Origin: an uncultured Eubacteriales bacterium
GTDB lineage: Bacteria > Bacillota > Clostridia > Oscillospirales > Oscillospiraceae
Reading direction: 5' to 3'
Assembly (NCBI GenBank): GCA_900549485.1
Contig: UROG01000028.1
Coordinates: 1-34,223, forward strand
Length of the DNA: 34,223 nucleotides
The notes beneath the pieces were generated by a model, which was not told the origin of the DNA, ran no database searches, and was given only the letters and a program-made list of their open reading frames with translations. Position 1 is the first letter of the stretch, and each line of letters starts with the position of its first letter. Both the position numbers and the translations under genes were made by a program. Of the stretch, positions 15,786 to 24,113 are shown piece after piece.

Positions 15786-18557
15786 TCATTCGTTCCTGCC
15801 GCAGCACTCTTTGTATTTGAGTCTCCTGCTGCCGTCCGGCTTCATTTTGCCGCAGGGGCATGGGTCGTTTCTGCCGGGCTTGGGCGCTTTTTTCACGGGC
15901 GCTTTCTTCACCGGCTCCCCGCCGACATTGGCCGCGGCATTCTTGGCGACGGCCTTGCGCTCGACCGGCTGCTCGCGGCGCACCTGTATCGTGTAGACGC
16001 GGCGCACCGTCTCCTCGCGTATGCCGTGAACCATCGCGTCGAACATCTCAAAGCCCTCCTGCTTGTACGCGTCGATAGGCTTTACGGAGCCGTAGCCGCG
16101 CAGACCTATGCCGCGCTTGAGCTCGCTCATAGCGTCGATATGATCCATCCAGTATTCGTCCACCACGCGCAGCATTACCACGCGCTCTATCTCGCGCATC
16201 AGCGGCAGGCCGTTCGGACCGGGGCCGAAATGCCCCTCCCTTGCGGCGTAGACCTTCTTTGCGATCTCAAATACCGCCTCGCTCAGCGCTTCGGGCTTTG
16301 CAAAGCCGCCAAAGGCTTCTATTCTGATAAGGCCATGCGGCATGAAAAGCTTTTCAAACGGTGCAAGCGCCTCGTCCAGCTGCTGCTGGCTCTCCGCCGC
16401 GGCGCCGCCGAGACCGTCCATGACCGTAGCAGAGACAAACTCCTTCACCATGTCCATTATCTGGGCGTGGATGTCCTCGCCGTCAAGCACCTTGCGGCGT
16501 TCGCCGTAGATTATCTCGCGCTGCTTGTTCATTACGTCGTCGTATTCAAGCACGCTCTTGCGCGTCTGGAAATTGCGGCTTTCGACCGTCTTCTGCGACT
16601 GCTCGATAGCATTTGAAAGCAGCTTGTGGTCAAGCGGCATATCCTCATCGACGTTGAGCGCCTCCATCATGCCCATAACGCGCTCCGACCCGAAAAGGCG
16701 CATGATGTCGTCTGTGAGCGCAAGGTAGAAGCGGCTCTCGCCGGGATCGCCCTGACGGCCGGCGCGGCCTCGGAGCTGGTTGTCGATACGTCTCGACTCG
16801 TGCCGTTCGGTGCCGAGGATGAAAAGCCCTCCTGCGGCTCTGACCTTTTCCGCCTCGGCGCTTATAACCGCCTTGTGCGCTTCGAGCCGTTCCGCAAAGA
16901 GCTTTCGTGCGGCTAAAATATCCTCGCTGTCGGTTTCGGCGTAGCCGGTGGCCTCGGCTATCACGCCGTCGTCGTAGCCCGCCTTGCGCAGATCCGTTTT
17001 GGCAAGATACTCCGCATTGCCGCCGAGCATGATGTCCGTGCCGCGTCCTGCCATGTTCGTCGCTATCGTGACCGCGCCGAGCTTGCCCGCCTGCGCCACG
17101 ATCTCCGCTTCCTTTTCGTGGAACTTTGCGTTCAGCACCGTGTGGGGGACGCCGCGTCTTTTGAGCAGGGAAGAGATAAACTCGCTCTTCTCAATGGAGA
17201 CGGTGCCGACAAGCACGGGCTGTCCCTTCTCGTGGCAGGCGATGATCTGCTCGATTATGGCGCGGTTTTTGCCGTTTTCGTTCTTGAACACGACGTCCGG
17301 ATGGTCGATCCTTATGACCGGCTTGTTCGTGGGTATCTCGACTATATCGAGCTTGTATATCGCTTCAAACTCCTCCGCCTCTGTCACGGCGGTGCCGGTC
17401 ATGCCGGAGAGCTTGGAATAAAGGCGGAAGTAGTTCTGGAAGGTGATCGTGGCAAGTGTCTTGTTCTCCTTCTGGACGTCAACGTGTTCCTTCGCCTCGA
17501 TCGCCTGATGCAGTCCCTCGCTGTAACGACGGCCGAGCATGAGACGGCCCGTGAACTCGTCCACGATGATTATCTCGCCGTCCTTGACGATATAGTCGAT
17601 GTCGCGCTTCATGATGCCGTGCGCTTTGAGCGCCTGATTTATATGGTGAGAAAGCGTTGCGTTTTCCATATCCGCCAGATTTTCAAGTCCGAACGCCTTC
17701 TCCGCCTTGGCGATGCCGCGTGCGGTGAGCGTGGCGGTTTTCGCCTTCTCGTCCACGACATAGTCCGCGTCGATATCCTCGCTCTCTTCTTCCTTGTCGT
17801 CAATGTTGGCGTATACCTGAACCTTGAGCCGTGAGACAAAGTCGTCCGCCTTACGGTAGAGGTCGGTGCTCTCGTCGCCCTGGCCGGAGATTATGAGCGG
17901 GGTTCGCGCCTCGTCTATGAGTATGGAGTCCACCTCGTCCACGATGGCGAACGAGTGGCCGCGCTGCACCATATCCTCCTTGTAAAGCGCCATATTATCG
18001 CGCAGATAGTCAAAGCCCATTTCGTTGTTGGTGCCGTAGGTTATATCGCTGTTGTATGCCTCGCGGCGCTGCTTATTGTCAAGGCCGTGGACTATAAGTC
18101 CGACGCTCAGCCCCATGAAGCGGTGCACCTTGCCCATCCATTCGCTGTCGCGGCGGGCAAGATAGTCGTTCACGGTGACTATATGCACGCCCTCGCCGGT
18201 AAGCGCGTTCAGATAAGCGGGCAGAACGGCGACAAGGGTCTTGCCCTCGCCGGTCTTCATTTCGGCGATCCTGCCCTGATGCAGCACGATACCGCCGATA
18301 AGCTGCACCCTGAACGGTTTCATGCCCAGTACGCGCCAGCTTGCCTCGCGCACAGCCGCAAAAGCCTCGGGCAGAAGCTCGTCAAGGCTCTCTCCGTCGG
18401 CAAGCCGTTTTTTGAACTCATCCGTCTTGGCGCGAAGCTCCGCGTCCGAAAGCTTCTGAAACTCCGGCTCAAGCGCTTCTATTCTGTCAGCTATCGGATA
18501 GATGCGTTTAAGCTCCCTGTCGGAATAGCTGCCGAATATTTTATCGAAAAGTCCCAT
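15786..18557 (-). CDS. secA: Preprotein translocase ATPase SecA
   Basis: SecA drives proteins through SecYEG. Walker A is AEMKTGEGKTLVA, the DEAD-type motif IVDEVDSILIDEARTP, and later blocks include ATNMAGRGTDIMLGGN and GRAGRQGDPGESRFYL. The frame is open to 18590, but GGAGG sits nine bases before the ATG at 18557 (MGLFDKIFG, the standard start), giving 923 residues. The last 25 residues form the SEC-C zinc motif, CPCGKMKPDGSRRLKYKECC. Between the second and third cysteines there are 15 residues, where the common motif has 8. A hairpin ACGGCGC/GCGCCGT lies upstream at 18647-18665, possibly in the secA leader. Confidence 0.96.
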   Translation of the reverse strand: MGLFDKIFGSYSDRELKRIYPIADRIEALEPEFQKLSDAELRAKTDEFKKRLADGESLDELLPEAFAAVREASWRVLGMKPFRVQLIGGIVLHQGRIAEMKTGEGKTLVAVLPAYLNALTGEGVHIVTVNDYLARRDSEWMGKVHRFMGLSVGLIVHGLDNKQRREAYNSDITYGTNNEMGFDYLRDNMALYKEDMVQRGHSFAIVDEVDSILIDEARTPLIISGQGDESTDLYRKADDFVSRLKVQVYANIDDKEEESEDIDADYVVDEKAKTATLTARGIAKAEKAFGLENLADMENATLSHHINQALKAHGIMKRDIDYIVKDGEIIIVDEFTGRLMLGRRYSEGLHQAIEAKEHVDVQKENKTLATITFQNYFRLYSKLSGMTGTAVTEAEEFEAIYKLDIVEIPTNKPVIRIDHPDVVFKNENGKNRAIIEQIIACHEKGQPVLVGTVSIEKSEFISSLLKRRGVPHTVLNAKFHEKEAEIVAQAGKLGAVTIATNMAGRGTDIMLGGNAEYLAKTDLRKAGYDDGVIAEATGYAETDSEDILAARKLFAERLEAHKAVISAEAEKVRAAGGLFILGTERHESRRIDNQLRGRAGRQGDPGESRFYLALTDDIMRLFGSERVMGMMEALNVDEDMPLDHKLLSNAIEQSQKTVESRNFQTRKSVLEYDDVMNKQREIIYGERRKVLDGEDIHAQIMDMVKEFVSATVMDGLGGAAAESQQQLDEALAPFEKLFMPHGLIRIEAFGGFAKPEALSEAVFEIAKKVYAAREGHFGPGPNGLPLMREIERVVMLRVVDEYWMDHIDAMSELKRGIGLRGYGSVKPIDAYKQEGFEMFDAMVHGIREETVRRVYTIQVRREQPVERKAVAKNAAANVGGEPVKKAPVKKAPKPGRNDPCPCGKMKPDGSRRLKYKECCGRNE

Positions 18558-18808
18558 GATGATCATCCTCCACGCGGGCCGCACCCGCACTTATGCTTAA
18601 GCACACGCCGTATTCCGGCGGCGCTGTCCTGACATTCTCTGCATATACGGCGCGTACTGCGCCGTTAGGATATTTATACAGTATAAAGTATAACATAGGA
18701 ATATGAACAAAAAAAGTCTTTTTTTAATTGTTTCCGCCTATACCGCCGACATTCAAAACCGCGCTCTTCGACGGGAAAAAATCTTTGCGCTCCGGCTTCC
18801 TGTACGGT

Positions 18809-18837
18809 TTGACCTGCGGCTCTATTCATGCTATACT
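18809..18837 (+). promoter_or_regulatory. Sigma-A type promoter for the acyltransferase pair
   Basis: TTGACC (18809-18814), a 17-base spacer and TATACT (18832-18837) lie about 30 bases before the ATG at 18867. Confidence 0.65.
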
Positions 18838-18866
18838 GGAATATCTCTGTGAAAGGGGAGCGGGAA

Positions 18867-19931
18867 ATGGAAAAGAAGAAAAAATTACACCTTGAGTTCC
18901 TGCGTTTTCTTGCAATACTTCTCGTCATCTTCAACCATACGGGTGATGCGGGCTATCTGTATTTCACTCAAACGGCGTCGCAGGCGCTTTATCCGCTGTA
19001 TTTCACTCTCTCCGTGCTGTGCAAGGTGGCTGTGCCGCTGTTCTGGATGGTTTCGGGCGCGCTGCTTCTCGACAGAGATGAGAGCATAAAGTATATTTTC
19101 CGCCACAGATTCCTGCGCATGGCGATAGTTCTGACGGTTTTCTCGTTCCTGTACTATCTCTACTCCGCGAAGGGCAACAGCGCTTTCACGTTCAGCCCCG
19201 TTTATTTTGCCGAGCGGCTCTATTCCTCCGATCTCGCACCGGCGTTCTGGTATCTCTATGCCTATCTCGGGATGCTTATCATGCTCCCGCTGCTTAGAAA
19301 GATAGCAAAAGGCTTGTCGAACGCTGAATTTATGTATTTTTTTGCGGCGATGCTGCTGCTGCGCGGTATTGTGCCGGTGCTGGAATATGCCCTGTGGCGC
19401 GGGCGGGTCACGATCAACACGAGTTTTACGGCAAACTTTTTCTCCTACGACGTCGTGTTTTTCCTCATGGGTTATTTTCTTGAGCACCGTATTCCCGACG
19501 ACAGACTGCGCCGCTCATCGGCGTGGCTGCTGCTTCTTTTCGGGGCGGTCGCGGTCATTCTCATAGAGGGCGGAACACAGCTGCGCCTTAACGACGGCGG
19601 GCTTATGAACGACGCGCAGGGCGAGATGTTCTATGCGGGACTGCTCTTTGTGCCGAGCGCCGCCGTGTACTACTGCGCCCGTCTGATATTCAGGAAGGTC
19701 GGCGAAGGCTCCTTCGTTTCACGCGCCGTGCTTCTGCTCGGCTCGGTGAGCTTCGGCGTGATGCTGCTGGAGCATTTCATAAGAAGCGAAACCGGCTTCC
19801 TCCTCGACGCGCTGTGCGCGGTGCTGCCGCGCTTTTCCTCTGCGGTGATATGGACGGTGCTTGTCTATCTCATCGGCGGCGCGGCGGTGTGGCTGCTGAA
19901 AAGGATACCGTTTGTAAATAAGTATATATAA
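18867..19931 (+). CDS. Membrane acyltransferase, family 3 (first copy)
   Basis: The 354-residue protein starts MEKKKKLHLEFLRFLAILLV and has about ten hydrophobic helices. The block LRFLAILLVIFNHTG carries the conserved His24 expected at the active site. Family 3 acyltransferases move acyl groups, often acetyl, onto sugars in the envelope. AGGGGAG six bases before the ATG at 18867 decides the start; an upstream in-frame ATG at 18828 lies within the promoter. The next gene, also of this family, follows 15 bases later. Substrate unknown. Both genes stand opposite to their neighbours, as an island between secA and the ribosomal operon. Confidence 0.85.
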   Translation: MEKKKKLHLEFLRFLAILLVIFNHTGDAGYLYFTQTASQALYPLYFTLSVLCKVAVPLFWMVSGALLLDRDESIKYIFRHRFLRMAIVLTVFSFLYYLYSAKGNSAFTFSPVYFAERLYSSDLAPAFWYLYAYLGMLIMLPLLRKIAKGLSNAEFMYFFAAMLLLRGIVPVLEYALWRGRVTINTSFTANFFSYDVVFFLMGYFLEHRIPDDRLRRSSAWLLLLFGAVAVILIEGGTQLRLNDGGLMNDAQGEMFYAGLLFVPSAAVYYCARLIFRKVGEGSFVSRAVLLLGSVSFGVMLLEHFIRSETGFLLDALCAVLPRFSSAVIWTVLVYLIGGAAVWLLKRIPFVNKYI

Positions 19932-19946
19932 CAAAGGAAAAGATCA

Positions 19947-20960
19947 ATGTCGATACGCATAAAAGACTACATGGCGCTCATAAGCAAATACCGCACGCCG
20001 GTCATGGGGCTGGCAATAATCAACGTTCTGTTCGGGCATACGGGCATGGTTCTGTGGGGGCCGTTCAACTACCTTGTGAACAGCGTCTGGCTCATAGATA
20101 TATTTTTCTTCTTCTCCGGACTCGGCGCGTACCATTCCCTGTGCAAAAACGACAATGTGCTGGATTTCTATATACGGCGCGTAAAGCGCATATATCCGGC
20201 GTATCTCCCCGCCGTGATCGCGTATATAATCGTATCGGCAAGCATCGTGCTTGCGGACGGCGGCGTCCCGTCGCTTATAAAAGAAGCACTCGGCAACGTG
20301 CTGATGCTCGGCTGGGTCGCGGGGATGCGGCATCAGTTCAATTGGTACCCGCAGGCTATAATGGTCGTCTACCTCATAACTCCGGCGATATTTTTCCTTA
20401 TCCGCCGCTTTGACGGGAACAGGGCTAAGCTTTCGCTGCTGTTCGCCTTTTTCTGCCTCGGTCAGCTGTGCTTTTTCGGCACGAACTATCTTGTGGCGGT
20501 GTCAAGAACGCTCAACTTCCTTCTGGGTATGCTTGCCGCGGACGCCGCAAGGCGCGATGCGGACATAAAGCTCAACATTCCTCTGCTGCTTGTTCTGGCG
20601 GCGGCCGGTCATGTGCTGATTTGCCTCGGTATGCGCGCCGGTGCGGACGCCGTGTGGACCATGGGTACAACGTGGTATCCCGCGATCATTGCCATTCCCG
20701 GCACAATGTATCTCTTCTGCAAATTTTTTGAGTTTGTCGAGAAGAAAAAATGGCTTGGCTGGTTTATGTGGATACACAATATCACGGGACGCTATTCCTT
20801 TGAGATATTCATGCTGCACATCGTGTTATATGAGCTTTTAGCCGCCATCGGCATATACAGCACATCAAAGCTTGTGCTTACGCTTTACGCCTCAGGCGCG
20901 TGCGTGATATCGGTGTTTTACGGCAAATGGGTGGATAAGCTGAGAAAGAAATTTTCTTGA
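19947..20960 (+). CDS. Membrane acyltransferase, family 3 (second copy)
   Basis: The 337-residue protein has His31 in INVLFGHTGM, then FFFFSGLGAYHSLCK. FYIRRVKRIYPAYLPAV and, near the end, YSFEIFMLHIVLYEL are family 3 blocks. It has about ten hydrophobic helices and would act in the membrane on an acyl carrier and an unknown acceptor. AAAGGAAAAGATCA precedes the ATG. It differs clearly from the first copy, so this is an old pair rather than a recent duplication. The two genes form one transcript, possibly ended by the hairpin at 20984. Confidence 0.85.
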   Translation: MSIRIKDYMALISKYRTPVMGLAIINVLFGHTGMVLWGPFNYLVNSVWLIDIFFFFSGLGAYHSLCKNDNVLDFYIRRVKRIYPAYLPAVIAYIIVSASIVLADGGVPSLIKEALGNVLMLGWVAGMRHQFNWYPQAIMVVYLITPAIFFLIRRFDGNRAKLSLLFAFFCLGQLCFFGTNYLVAVSRTLNFLLGMLAADAARRDADIKLNIPLLLVLAAAGHVLICLGMRAGADAVWTMGTTWYPAIIAIPGTMYLFCKFFEFVEKKKWLGWFMWIHNITGRYSFEIFMLHIVLYELLAAIGIYSTSKLVLTLYASGACVISVFYGKWVDKLRKKFS

Positions 20961-20983
20961 GCATAAGGTGAGCCGCCGCCCCG

Positions 20984-21009
20984 CGCCGCTGACAGCTGTG
21001 CGGCGTTTT
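20984..21009 (+). terminator. Probable intrinsic terminator after the acyltransferase pair
   Basis: CGCCGC (20984-20989) pairs with GCGGCG (21000-21005), followed by TTTT. Inner ACAG/CTGT adds pairing. The T-run is short, so termination may be partial and the Nudix gene may be read through. Confidence 0.5.
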
Positions 21010-21051
21010 GCCCTATAAGCAAAATAAAAAACATATCTGCGGGGTCTCGTT

Positions 21052-21669
21052 ATGAATGACAGATGGCTGGAGCTTGCGGTGCGTGTGCAGAGCATTGCGC
21101 AGGCGGGGCTTTACTACGCGAAAGACAAATACGATATTGAGCGCTATGAGCAGCTGAGAGAGATCGCCGCGGAAATGCTGTCGCTTCGAAGCGGCATTCC
21201 CGTCGGGAGGATAGGCGGTTTTTTCTGCAATGAAACGGGTTATCAGACGCCCAAGGTCGATACAAGAGGCGCCGTTTTTGTTGACGGGAAGCTCCTTCTC
21301 GTTCGTGAAAACAGCAGCAGATGGTCTCTGCCCGGCGGTTGGTGCGACGTAGATCAGTCCCCCGCGTCGAACACCGTCAAGGAGGTCAGGGAAGAGGCCG
21401 GCCTTACCGTATCCGTGCAGCGGCTTATCGCTGTGCAGGATTGGCGGAAGCACAATGCGGTAAATTATGTACACGGCGTGATAAAGCTCTTTTTCATGTG
21501 CGCATACGAGAGCGGCGAGTTTGAAGAAAACATTGAAACAACAGGTATAGATTTTTTCTCCAGAGATGAAATACCGGATGAGCTTGCCGTTGAAAAATGC
21601 ACCCGTGCGCAGATAGAGCTGTGCTTTGCCGCGCATGACGACCCAACCCTGCCGGTTTATTTTGACTGA
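21052..21669 (+). CDS. Nudix hydrolase with N-terminal helper domain (YjhB-like)
   Basis: The 205-residue protein has an N-terminal helical block (WLELAVRVQSIAQAGLYYAK) that matches the Nudix N-terminal domain found in YjhB-type enzymes. The Nudix box follows as GGWCDVDQSPASNTV then KEVREEAGL, with REEAG intact as the metal-binding part. The first Glu position is Gln, as I recall from other YjhB-like proteins. Members hydrolyse nucleoside diphosphate derivatives such as ADP-ribose, but the substrate here is not known. The ribosome binding site is weak (GCGGGGTC). It converges with the ribosomal operon and ends at the shared terminator. Confidence 0.88.
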   Translation: MNDRWLELAVRVQSIAQAGLYYAKDKYDIERYEQLREIAAEMLSLRSGIPVGRIGGFFCNETGYQTPKVDTRGAVFVDGKLLLVRENSSRWSLPGGWCDVDQSPASNTVKEVREEAGLTVSVQRLIAVQDWRKHNAVNYVHGVIKLFFMCAYESGEFEENIETTGIDFFSRDEIPDELAVEKCTRAQIELCFAAHDDPTLPVYFD

Positions 21670-21711
21670 TCTCTTTGCCAGAGCACTTCATCAGATCCTT
21701 TGACAAAAAAG

Positions 21712-21750
21712 AACCCCCCCTCTCCGACTTTTCGGAGAGGGGGGTTGTTT
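21712..21750. terminator. Strong bidirectional terminator between the Nudix gene and the S14 gene
   Basis: The stem 21715-21727 pairs perfectly over 13 bases with 21732-21744 around a CTTT loop. On the minus strand it is followed by TTCTTTTTTG, on the plus strand by TTGTTTCTT. It ends the ribosomal protein operon directly after S14 and also the converging Nudix gene. Confidence 0.9.
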
Positions 21751-21751
21751 C

Positions 21752-21937
21752 TTAGAAGGATGCTTTGCGCACGCCGGGGATCTGGCCTTTGTATGCAAGC
21801 TCTCTGAAGCAGATACGGCAGATGCCGTAGTTGCGCAGATATGCATGGGGACGGCCGCAGATCTTGCAGCGGTTGTATGCGCGGGTGGAGAACTTTGCAG
21901 GTGCCTGCTGCTTGAGGATCATTGATTTCTTAGCCAT
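21752..21937 (-). CDS. rpsZ: 30S ribosomal protein S14, zinc type
   Basis: The 61-residue small-subunit protein has the zinc-binding pairs CKIC (24-27) and CRIC (40-43), which define the short Firmicutes S14 type. KFSTRAYNRC and LRNYGICRICFREL are typical. It is the last gene of the operon in this window; the stop at 21752 lies next to the terminator. In most bacteria the next genes would be rpsH and rplF, which are absent here. Confidence 0.97.
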   Translation of the reverse strand: MAKKSMILKQQAPAKFSTRAYNRCKICGRPHAYLRNYGICRICFRELAYKGQIPGVRKASF

Positions 21938-21950
21938 TTATTCGTCCTCC

Positions 21951-22490
21951 TTAGTTCATGAAGGGAGCGCCCATGAGCCTGAGCAGCTCACGTGCCTCTT
22001 CGTCGGTCTTGGCAGTGGTAGTGATGGCGATGTTCATACCGCGCAGCTTTTCGATCTTATCGTACTCGATCTCGGGGAAGATGATCTGCTCTTTCAGACC
22101 GAGAGAGTAGTTGCCGCGGCCGTCGAACGCGTCTGCGGAGATGCCGCGGAAGTCGCGGACACGGGGCAGAGCGACGTTGAGCAGACGGTCAAGGAACTCC
22201 CACATGCGATCCTGGCGCAGTGTGACCTTAACGCCGACCTTCATGCCTTCACGAAGCTTGAAGTTAGCAACGGACTTGCGTGCCACGGTGGCAACGGCGT
22301 GCTGACCGGTGATGGCGCTGATGTCCTTGATAACGGCTTCGAGAGCCTTTGCGTTATCCTTGCAGTCGCCGCAGCCGACGGATACGACGATCTTGTCGAT
22401 CTTGGGGATCTGCATAACGGATTTGTACTGGAACTTCTCCATCAGAGCAGGAGCAACTTCCTTAACGTACTTTTCTTTCATTCTTGTCAT
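21951..22490 (-). CDS. rplE: 50S ribosomal protein L5
   Basis: The 179-residue protein binds 5S rRNA in the central protuberance. Blocks include MQIPKIDKIVVSVGCGD, AVATVARKSVANFKLREGM and DFRGISADAFDGRGNYSLG, with MNIAITTTAKTDEEARELL near the end. AAAGGAG precedes the ATG. It is 13 bases from S14 and 18 bases from L24, in the standard order. Confidence 0.97.
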   Translation of the reverse strand: MTRMKEKYVKEVAPALMEKFQYKSVMQIPKIDKIVVSVGCGDCKDNAKALEAVIKDISAITGQHAVATVARKSVANFKLREGMKVGVKVTLRQDRMWEFLDRLLNVALPRVRDFRGISADAFDGRGNYSLGLKEQIIFPEIEYDKIEKLRGMNIAITTTAKTDEEARELLRLMGAPFMN

Positions 22491-22508
22491 AGTAAGCTAA
22501 CTCCTTTC

Positions 22509-22814
22509 TCAGATTTCTGCGCCGCACTTCTTGCAGACGCGGGTCTTCTTGCCGTCGGCGATCTTGTGGGCAACGCGGGTGGCCTTGCCGCACTTGGGGC
22601 AGACGAGCTGTACCTTGCAAGCGTAAATGGGGGTCTCGACCTTGATGATGCCGCCATCCTGACCCTGCTTCTGGGGCTTCTGGTGCTTGGTGGCTACATT
22701 GACGCCTTCAACGATGACCTTGAGCGCCTTGGGGTCTGCGGACATGACCTTGCCCTGCTTGCCCTTATCCTTACCGGACAGAACTACGACTTTATCGTCT
22801 TTTTTAATGTTCAT
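22509..22814 (-). CDS. rplX: 50S ribosomal protein L24
   Basis: The 101-residue assembly-initiator protein shows the KOW block VVLSGKDKGKQGKV and the C-terminal CPKCGKATRVAHK plus CKKCG pattern seen in many Firmicutes L24 proteins. GGAGG lies nine bases before the ATG. Position between L14 and L5 is standard. Confidence 0.96.
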   Translation of the reverse strand: MNIKKDDKVVVLSGKDKGKQGKVMSADPKALKVIVEGVNVATKHQKPQKQGQDGGIIKVETPIYACKVQLVCPKCGKATRVAHKIADGKKTRVCKKCGAEI

Positions 22815-22829
22815 TCTCTGCGACCTCCA

Positions 22830-23201
22830 TTAAACCACTTCGGGAGCGAGTGACAGGATCTTCATGTATTCCTTGTCACGCAGCTCGCGGGCGACGGGTC
22901 CAAAGATACGAGTGCCGCGGGGGTTCTTATCACCGGTGTTGATAAGGACTGCTGCGTTCTCGTCAAAACGGACGTAGGTGCCGTCTGCGCGGCGGACGGG
23001 CTTCACTGTGCGGACGATGACTGCCTTAACGACATCACCCTTCTTCACGGTGCCGCCGGGAGCTGCCTTGCGGACGGAGCATACTATTACGTCACCAATG
23101 CTTGCATACTTGCGCTTGGATCCACCAAGAACGCGGATGCACTTCAATTCCTTGGCGCCGGTATTGTCGGCGACCTTCAGATAACTTTCCTGCTGTATCA
23201 T
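22830..23201 (-). CDS. rplN: 50S ribosomal protein L14
   Basis: The 123-residue protein sits at the subunit interface. Family blocks are ADNTGAKELKCIRVLGG, KRKYASIGDVIVCSV and DENAAVLINTGDKNPRGTRIFG. GGAGG lies eight bases before the ATG and overlaps the S17 stop region. Length is normal. Confidence 0.97.
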   Translation of the reverse strand: MIQQESYLKVADNTGAKELKCIRVLGGSKRKYASIGDVIVCSVRKAAPGGTVKKGDVVKAVIVRTVKPVRRADGTYVRFDENAAVLINTGDKNPRGTRIFGPVARELRDKEYMKILSLAPEVV

Positions 23202-23213
23202 GTGGGCGCCTCC

Positions 23214-23483
23214 TTACTTAGCCTTCTCTACGATTTCGACAACGCGCCATCTCTTGTCCTTGGACAGGGGGCGGGTCTCCATCACGCGGACGATATCACC
23301 GACGCCGCACTCGTTGTTCTCATCATGAGCCTTGAGACGATAGGTGTTGCCGATGATCTTCTTATAGGTCTTGTGAGCAACGCGGTTCTCAACAGTGACC
23401 ACAACGGTCTTATCCATTTTGTCGGATACTACCTTGCCAACGCGGGTCTTACGGGAAGTAGTTCTTTCTTCGTTCATTATCAC
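23214..23483 (-). CDS. rpsQ: 30S ribosomal protein S17
   Basis: The 89-residue primary 16S rRNA binder has RKTRVGKVVSDKMDKTVVV near the start, then RVAHKTYKKIIGNTYRLKAHD and VMETRPLSKDKRWRVVEIV. Spacing of eight bases to L29 upstream and 12 to L14 downstream fits one transcript. Confidence 0.97.
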   Translation of the reverse strand: MIMNEERTTSRKTRVGKVVSDKMDKTVVVTVENRVAHKTYKKIIGNTYRLKAHDENNECGVGDIVRVMETRPLSKDKRWRVVEIVEKAK

Positions 23484-23491
23484 TTACCTCC

Positions 23492-23680
23492 TTAGTTCTT
23501 CTTCTCACTGAGAACAGTGAGAACGCGGGCGATGTCGCGGCGTGTGGCAGAAATTTTAGTGGGATTGTCAAGATGATTGGTAGCGTGCTGCATACGGAGC
23601 ATGAACAGATCCTTCTTCAGGTCAACGAGCTTGCTCTGGAGCTCTTCGACGGACATGGAGCGTATTTCGTTTGCTTTCAT
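23492..23680 (-). CDS. rpmC: 50S ribosomal protein L29
   Basis: The 62-residue protein at the tunnel exit reads MKANEIRSMSVEELQSKL and continues LFMLRMQHATNHLDNPT. An in-frame TTG start at 23695 exists, but the ATG at 23680 is the family start and has GGTGG-like bases upstream. That start leaves one base after the L16 stop, so reinitiation is likely. Confidence 0.93.
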   Translation of the reverse strand: MKANEIRSMSVEELQSKLVDLKKDLFMLRMQHATNHLDNPTKISATRRDIARVLTVLSEKKN

Positions 23681-23681
23681 C

Positions 23682-24113
23682 TTATTCACCACCAATCTCG
23701 GACTCTTCGCCGGCCTTGACTATCTTAGTCTTGATAGGCAGCTTGTGGCTTGCCAGACGCAGTGCTTCGCGGGCGACGTCCTCGCCGACGCCTGCTATCT
23801 CGAACATGACTCTGCCGGGCTTGACTACGCTCACCCAATACTCAGGAGAACCTTTACCGGAACCCATACGGGTCTCGGCGGGCTTGCTGGTTACGGGCTT
23901 GTCGGGGAATATCTTTATCCATACCTGACCGCCGCGCTTGGTGTAGCGGGTCATGGCGATACGTGCTGCTTCGATCTGGTTGGAAGTGATCCAGCCGGGC
24001 TCCTGCGCCACAAGACCGAATTCACCGTAGGAGACTTTGTTGCCGCGGGTGGCTTTGCCCTTCATGCGGCCGCGCTGTACTCTGCGGTACTTGACTCTTT
24101 TAGGCATTAACAT
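23682..24113 (-). CDS. rplP: 50S ribosomal protein L16
   Basis: The 143-residue protein near the A site starts MLMPKRVKYRRVQRGRMKG, the standard start, and has ITSNQIEAARIAMTRYTKRGG, WIKIFPDKPVTSKP and MGSGKGSPEYWVSVVKPG. Its ATG shares one base with the S3 stop (TAATG), implying translational coupling. Confidence 0.97.
   Translation of the reverse strand: MLMPKRVKYRRVQRGRMKGKATRGNKVSYGEFGLVAQEPGWITSNQIEAARIAMTRYTKRGGQVWIKIFPDKPVTSKPAETRMGSGKGSPEYWVSVVKPGRVMFEIAGVGEDVAREALRLASHKLPIKTKIVKAGEESEIGGE

Noticed and set aside
18558..18590. Longer SecA start
   Set aside because: The extra residues MRVRPAWRM have no ribosome binding site of proper spacing, and the standard SecA start follows.
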